A stretch of DNA of 8,947 nucleotides from DASZFV01 sp035546175. Its GTDB lineage: Bacteria > Myxococcota_A > Polyangia > Fen-1088. This document shows, piece by piece, positions 5,514 through 8,947 of the stretch (positions within the stretch are counted from its first letter, which is position 1; every line of letters begins with the position of its first letter). A program made the position numbers and the translations under genes. The stretch spans positions 1 to 8,947 of the forward strand of contig DASZWW010000502.1 of assembly GCA_035546175.1 (NCBI GenBank), written 5' to 3'. The notes under the pieces are model-generated. The model did no database searches, was not told the DNA's origin, and saw only the letters and a list, made by a program, of their open reading frames with translations.

Positions 5514-6524
5514 TCAGACCCCGACGGGCGCGGCGCCCGTGAGGAGCTGGTCGAGGAGCGCGGGCTCGATGTTGCCGCCGCTGATCAGGACGACGGTGCG
5601 GCGGCCCCGGATGGGCGAGGCGTCGTCGAGCAGCGCGGCGAGCGCCACGGCGGCCGAGGCCTCGCAGACCACGCCCAGGGAGCGGTAGGCGTAGACGATC
5701 GCCTGGCGGATCGCGACCTCGCTCACGAGCGCGATCTCGGGGAAGTAGTCACGCGCCATCTGGAACGTCCGCTCGCTCACGGCGCCCTCGAGGCCCTCGG
5801 CGAGCGTGGGGCCGCCGTCGTAGGTCGTATAGGCGCGGCCCTCGTCGAGGGAGCGGCGCATGGCGCAGTTCACCTCGGGCGAGGCGCCGAGGAGCTTGAT
5901 GCCGCGCGGGACGACCTCGACGCCGATGCCGCCCGCGAGGCCCCCGCCGCCCACCGGCACGACGACGGCCTGCACGTCGGGGAGCTGGGCGAGGATCTCG
6001 CGCGCGAGCAGGCCGCCGTTGCCGGCGATGACGTGGTCGTCGTCGAAGGCCGAGACGAAGACGACGTCCTCGGACGCGGCGGCGCGGCGGCGCGCCTCGG
6101 CCTCGGCCTCGTCGTAGGTCGCGCCGGCCACCTCGACCTTGGCGCCGAGGGCCGCGATGCCCGCGCGCTTGACCTCGGGGGTCTGCGCGGACACGAGCAC
6201 CGTGGCGTCGAGGCCGTAGGTCTGCGCCGCGAGCGCCACGCCGAGGCCGTGGTTCCCCGCCGACGCGGCGACGACGCGCCTCGGCTTGCCGCCCGTGGCG
6301 CCGGCCTCGATCGCGAGCGCCGCCAGGCGCGCGGCGGCCCCGCGCAGCTTGAACGAGCCCGTGCGCTGCAGGCTCTCGAGCTTGAGCCAGACGTCGGCGC
6401 CCGTGCGGCGACCCAGCGCGGGCGCCGGCACGAGGGGCGTCACCCGCGTGAGCCGGCGGACGCGCTCGGCGACGGCCCCGCCCGTCACTTCGCGCCAGAT
6501 CTCCGGATCGAACGCCCGCTCCAT
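5514..6524 (-). CDS. PLP-dependent threonine/serine dehydratase (threonine ammonia-lyase type)
   Basis: Fold-type II PLP enzyme that deaminates threonine to 2-oxobutyrate and/or serine to pyruvate in the cytosol. The 336-residue product shows the PLP lysine K59 in GSFKLRGA (56-63), the substrate loop SAGNHG (88-93), the phosphate-binding VGGGGLAGG (191-199), GVVCEASAAVAL (284-295) and the C-terminal SGGNI (315-319). It ends about 17 residues after that, so it lacks the ACT-like regulatory domain of biosynthetic IlvA and resembles the short catabolic TdcB/serine racemase-like group. I chose ATG 6524 (MERAFDPEIW). A GTG at 6542 would add six residues, but neither start has a clear ribosome site. 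Exact substrate, and whether it also racemizes serine, cannot be told. It converges with the cytochrome gene (32 nt between) and diverges from nadA (82 nt). Confidence 0.92.
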   Translation of the reverse strand: MERAFDPEIWREVTGGAVAERVRRLTRVTPLVPAPALGRRTGADVWLKLESLQRTGSFKLRGAAARLAALAIEAGATGGKPRRVVAASAGNHGLGVALAAQTYGLDATVLVSAQTPEVKRAGIAALGAKVEVAGATYDEAEAEARRRAAASEDVVFVSAFDDDHVIAGNGGLLAREILAQLPDVQAVVVPVGGGGLAGGIGVEVVPRGIKLLGASPEVNCAMRRSLDEGRAYTTYDGGPTLAEGLEGAVSERTFQMARDYFPEIALVSEVAIRQAIVYAYRSLGVVCEASAAVALAALLDDASPIRGRRTVVLISGGNIEPALLDQLLTGAAPVGV

Positions 6525-6547
6525 GGCGGCCGAACGTAGCACGCCGA

Positions 6548-6578
6548 CCGTCGACGCGGCTCCCGCCCGTGTCGACGG
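6548..6578. repeat. Inverted repeat between the divergent dehydratase and nadA genes
   Basis: CCGTCGAC (6548-6555) and GTCGACGG (6571-6578) are perfect 8-bp inverted arms with a 15-nt spacer. Each arm contains the palindrome GTCGAC, and the two palindrome centres are 21 bp apart, two helical turns. The position in the only shared upstream region of two divergent genes fits an operator, but such motifs also arise by chance in this GC-rich, GTCGAC-rich DNA. Confidence 0.35.
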
Positions 6579-6606
6579 CGCGTCCCCGGCGCGGTAAACG
6601 GTAGGT

Positions 6607-7692
6607 ATGTCCTTCGTGAGCGTCGAGCGCCTCGTCAGGGGCGGTCACGTCGCGGCCGAGGACGCCGCGCGCACCGAGCACCTGTGGGCCGAGATCCGCC
6701 GCCTCAAGCGCGAGAAGAACGCCTACATACCCGCGCACAACTACCAGGTGCCCGAGGTGCAGGCCATCGCCGACACCGTGGGCGACAGCTTCGAGCTGGC
6801 CGTGCGCGCCCGCGACCTGGACGCGCGCCTCGTCGTCTTCTGCGGCGTCCGCTTCATGGCCGAGGGCTGCTACACGCTCGCGCCGCAGCGCCCCGTCTAC
6901 CTGCCGAGCCTGCGCGCGCTGTGCTCGCTCGCCGAGGTCGACGCCGACGACGTCGCCGAGCGCCAGGACTTCCTGCGCGCCGCCGGTCGGCGCTTCACGA
7001 CGATGACGTACGTCAACACCTACGCCGACGTCAAAGCCCTCTCGGACACCTGCTGCACGAGCTCGAACGCCGCGCGCATCGCCGACAAGCTCGGCGCGCC
7101 GGACATCCTCTTCGTGCCCGATCAGAACCTCGCCTATCAGGTCGCCCTGAAGACGAAGCGCATGTACCTGCCGCCGCCCGAGCCGCACAAGTTCCACCCC
7201 AAGGAGTACGCCGACATGATCGAGCCGCTGCTCCGGGAGGGAGAGCGGCAGGGCCTGGTCGGCAACGTCTTCGCGTGGGAGGGCGCGTGCCACGTCCACC
7301 ACCAGATGACGGCGGACGACATCAAGAAGCTGCGCCGCGAGGATCCGGGCGCCGTGGTCATCGTGCACGGAGAGGTGCGGCCCGAGCTGCAGCGGCTCGC
7401 CGACGAGGTGCTGTCGACGTCGCAGATGGCGAAGTTCGTCGACGCGCACCCCGAGAAGACGCGCTACGCGATCCTCACGGAGTGCGGCCTCGTCGTGCGC
7501 ATGGAGCTCGACCACCCGGACAAGCAGTTCTACAAGCCGTGCCGCCTCTGCCAGTACATGAAGGCGACGGATCTGGAGAGCGTCTACACGACCCTGCGCG
7601 ACGAGCCGGCCGAGCAGCGGATCACCGTGCCCGAGGACGTGCGCGTGGGCGCGGCGCGGGCGATGATGCGCATGATCGAGCTCGCGACCTAG
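6607..7692 (+). CDS. nadA: Quinolinate synthase NadA with an internal insertion
   Basis: Condenses iminoaspartate (from NadB) with dihydroxyacetone phosphate to quinolinate, the first committed intermediate of de novo NAD synthesis, using an oxygen-sensitive [4Fe-4S] cluster. The 361-residue protein shows IPAHNYQVPEVQAIADTVGD (41-60), VVFCGVRFMAEG (76-87), TYVNTYADVKALSDTCCTSS (134-153), PDQNLA (171-176), WEGACHVHHQ (224-233), HPE (281-283) and TECG (291-294). Cluster ligands are most likely C106 (ALCSLAEV), C228 and C315 (CRLCQYMK). The C228-C315 spacing is usual, but C106-C228 (122 residues) is about 35 longer than in E. coli NadA (113 to 200), owing to extra residues around 186-220. The upstream sequence CGGTAAACGGTAGGT has no strong ribosome site. 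The stop shares CTAG with the convergent lipoprotein gene. NadB and NadC are not in the window. Confidence 0.96.
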   Translation: MSFVSVERLVRGGHVAAEDAARTEHLWAEIRRLKREKNAYIPAHNYQVPEVQAIADTVGDSFELAVRARDLDARLVVFCGVRFMAEGCYTLAPQRPVYLPSLRALCSLAEVDADDVAERQDFLRAAGRRFTTMTYVNTYADVKALSDTCCTSSNAARIADKLGAPDILFVPDQNLAYQVALKTKRMYLPPPEPHKFHPKEYADMIEPLLREGERQGLVGNVFAWEGACHVHHQMTADDIKKLRREDPGAVVIVHGEVRPELQRLADEVLSTSQMAKFVDAHPEKTRYAILTECGLVVRMELDHPDKQFYKPCRLCQYMKATDLESVYTTLRDEPAEQRITVPEDVRVGAARAMMRMIELAT

Positions 7693-8585
7693 GGGGTCGG
7701 GAGGCCGTTCGCCATGCAGCCCGCGGGCGGGTCCTCGCAGGCGCAGGTGCGGCAGCCGTTCGGGCCCGCGCGGTAGCCGAAGGCGCACGCGACGCAGAGG
7801 ACGCCGCCCGGCGCGCAGGTCGCCGGCTGACGGCAGGCGCAGGTCGCGCAGCCGTTGGCGTCGTGGACGAACCCGTCGGCGCAGGCGATGTTGCACTTCG
7901 CCTCGGGGCAGGCGACCGCGTGCGAGCCCGACGGGCAGGTGCTGCACGTGCACGTGGGACAGCCGTTCGTGTCGGGGACGAAGCCGCTCGTGCAGGAGAC
8001 GTTGGGGCAGTTGGTGGGCGCGCACATCGGGCAGTAGGGCGCCTGCCAGGCGCACTTGCCTTCGGTCCCGCGCAGGCACATCGGGGACGTCGCCGGCGCG
8101 CCGGAGCACGCGGTCGGCCGGTACGAGGGAGGCGGCCCGCACTCGGCCTGCGAGCAGTCGGCGGACGCGGGGTTGCACGCGCAGGTGGGGCAGCCATTGG
8201 CATCGAGGACGTTGCCGTACTGGCAGAAGATGTCGCAGACGGGGCCGCACATGACGCCCGTGCCGCCCGAGCCGCCCTTGCCGGTCGAACCGCCCGCGCC
8301 GTGGCCCGCCGTCCCGCCGGTCCCCGTCGTTCCCGCCGCGCCCGTCGTCGTGCCCGCCGCGCCCGCCGTCGTTCCCGCCGCGCCCGTCGTCGTTCCCGCC
8401 GCGCCCGTCATCGTGCCCGCCGCGCCCGCCGTCGTTCCCGCCGCGCCCGCGGCGCCGCCGTCGGTCTGTCCATGCCCGGCCGCGCCGCTCGAACCGCCGC
8501 CGTCAGGGGCCAGGGCGATCGAGCCGCACCCCCCCGCCAGGCACACGGCGAGCGCCGCGAGCCGACCGCCCGCGCGTGTCCTCAT
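7689..8585 (-). CDS. Cys-rich probable lipoprotein with Gly/Ala/Thr repeat linker and antistasin-like repeats
   Basis: 298 residues from ATG 8585, whose ATGA overlaps the stop of the upstream gene; a GTG at 8606 is less likely. Residues 1-20 (MRTRAGGRLAALAVCLAGGC) look like a short lipoprotein signal with C20 as the lipidated Cys. The -3 position is Ala rather than Leu, so the lipobox is imperfect. Residues 42-110 are a low-complexity linker of GAAGTT-type heptads, then a Gly/Ser/Thr stretch. Residues 113-290 are Cys-rich. Four antistasin-like units share the form C-x3-C-x2-G-x5-NGC-x2-C-x-C: about 117-137, 193-214, 231-251 and 264-283, the last one diverged. Between units 1 and 2 lies a separate module: C-x4-CGPPPSY, then C-x9-C, GKCAW and C-x2-C (144-188). 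Likely a disulfide-rich outer-membrane surface protein on a flexible stalk. Function unknown; antistasin domains in leeches inhibit proteases, but that role cannot be assumed here. Confidence 0.8.
   Translation of the reverse strand: MRTRAGGRLAALAVCLAGGCGSIALAPDGGGSSGAAGHGQTDGGAAGAAGTTAGAAGTMTGAAGTTTGAAGTTAGAAGTTTGAAGTTGTGGTAGHGAGGSTGKGGSGGTGVMCGPVCDIFCQYGNVLDANGCPTCACNPASADCSQAECGPPPSYRPTACSGAPATSPMCLRGTEGKCAWQAPYCPMCAPTNCPNVSCTSGFVPDTNGCPTCTCSTCPSGSHAVACPEAKCNIACADGFVHDANGCATCACRQPATCAPGGVLCVACAFGYRAGPNGCRTCACEDPPAGCMANGLPTP
8329..8454. repeat. Six tandem copies of a 21-bp in-frame repeat
   Basis: Six contiguous 21-bp units start at 8329, 8350, 8371, 8392, 8413 and 8434. Each begins GTT or GTG, continues CCCGCCGCGCCCG, and ends in a variable five bases. 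On the minus strand each unit encodes one GAAGTTx heptad of the lipoprotein linker. Units 1-3 and 4-6 follow the same order (GTT, GTG, GTT), hinting that a 63-bp block was duplicated. The array keeps frame and would be prone to copy-number change by slippage or recombination. Confidence 0.9.
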
Positions 8586-8947
8586 TGCGTCGCCACGGGC
8601 GTGCACGGACAGCCGCAGGTCGGCGCGATCTGCGGTTGCTCCGAGGCGGTCTCAGGGCAGATCGCCGCCGTGGCGGGGCACGCGATCTGCGTGTTGCAAG
8701 GCACGCAGGTCGGCGGATGCCACCGGCACACGCCGTCGCTGTCGCGCCCGCAGTACGCCTGGTTGTACTGGCCGCTCGCGCACACCGGAACCGAGTACGG
8801 CGGTGGAGTGCCGCAGTCTTGCGTCGTGCAAGGGCCGCTTCCGCCAGCCCCGCCGGAGCCGCCGCCGCCCGTGCCGCCGCTGCCTCCGATACCGCCCGTG
8901 CCGGCGCTGCCGCCAGCGCCCGTCGCGCCGCCCGCGCCGCCCCCTGC
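8582..8947 (-). CDS. Cys-rich protein with Gly-rich linker, 5' end beyond window edge
   Basis: The frame is open from base 8947 to the TGA at 8584-8582, giving 121 visible residues; an internal ATG at 8785 is not the real start because the same domain continues upstream of it. The visible part begins with about 38 residues of Gly/Ala/Ser/Thr linker, then a Cys-rich domain: C-x4-C-GTPPPYSVPVC, C-GRDSDGVCRWHPPTC-x2-C, and a tail with CGCPC. The order C-x4-CG-x-PP-x-Y...C...C...DG-x-C-x-W-x2-P-x-C-x2-C is the same as residues 144-188 of the downstream lipoprotein, so the two are paralogous in this module. The N-terminus, where a signal peptide would be, is not seen. The ATGA overlap with the next gene indicates one transcript and coupled translation. 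Function unknown; probably a secreted, disulfide-bonded protein. Confidence 0.75.
   Translation of the reverse strand, partial: AGGGAGGATGAGGSAGTGGIGGSGGTGGGGSGGAGGSGPCTTQDCGTPPPYSVPVCASGQYNQAYCGRDSDGVCRWHPPTCVPCNTQIACPATAAICPETASEQPQIAPTCGCPCTPVATQ

Noticed and set aside
3933..6539. 868-codon plus-strand open frame
   Set aside because: Out of frame with the cytochrome gene and antisense to the dehydratase; very Arg-rich with no motifs.
5749..8250. 833-codon minus-strand open frame
   Set aside because: Covers nadA antisense and shadows the dehydratase and lipoprotein in another frame; no domain and an Arg-rich artefact composition.
8329..8454. CRISPR-like array
   Set aside because: The 21-bp units are contiguous with no unique spacers and lie in frame within a coding linker.
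8582..8785. 67-codon small protein starting at an internal ATG
   Set aside because: The frame continues open to the window edge, and the shared Cys module plus Gly-rich linker lie upstream of that ATG, so this is the end of a longer gene.

Overview
This is a very GC-rich, densely coded bacterial window. Codons end almost always in G or C, and large false reading frames lie antisense to real genes. The Gly/Ala/Thr-linker Cys-rich lipoproteins with an AGGC-type lipobox, the tetraheme cytochrome fused to a UshA-like domain, and the base composition together suggest Myxococcota (Polyangia-like) or a related deltaproteobacterial lineage. That placement is an inference; no rRNA or marker tree is available here.

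Left part (1-3659, all minus strand; transcription runs right to left): the conserved ribosome-maturation cluster rpsP (S16) - khpA - rimM - trmD, followed by an aldo/keto reductase starting 3 nt after trmD, then rplS (L19) and the start of yraN, which runs off the left edge. The genes are tightly packed: rimM and trmD overlap by 11 nt. Two departures from the common order stand out. The aldo/keto reductase sits between trmD and rplS, and no rnhB lies between rplS and yraN. A perfect TTGACA -35 box lies upstream of rpsP. A GC-rich hairpin plus TTGACT/TATAAC boxes before rplS suggest that rplS-yraN also has its own promoter.

Middle part (3757-6524): divergent from rpsP is a secreted 574-residue protein. 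It joins a 5'-nucleotidase/UshA-like metallophosphatase domain, whose metal ligands look degraded, to a cytochrome c554-type domain with four CXXCH heme sites. Convergent to it, 32 nt away, is a PLP-dependent threonine/serine dehydratase without a regulatory ACT domain.

Right part (6607-8947): nadA (quinolinate synthase, NAD synthesis) diverges from the dehydratase across a short intergenic region with an inverted repeat. This NadA has about 35 extra residues between its first and second [4Fe-4S] cysteines. It converges on a tandem pair of minus-strand Cys-rich proteins with Gly-rich linkers. The downstream one is a probable lipoprotein with antistasin-like repeats and six copies of a 21-bp repeat. 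The upstream one is cut by the right edge. Their reading frames overlap as ATGA and they share one Cys module, so they look like duplicated, co-translated surface proteins.

I found no mobile element, CRISPR array, tRNA or rRNA. No stretch over 300 bases lacks a gene. Most genes are housekeeping. The less ordinary material is the UshA-cytochrome fusion, the NadA insertion, the Cys-rich lipoprotein pair and the altered ribosomal operon.
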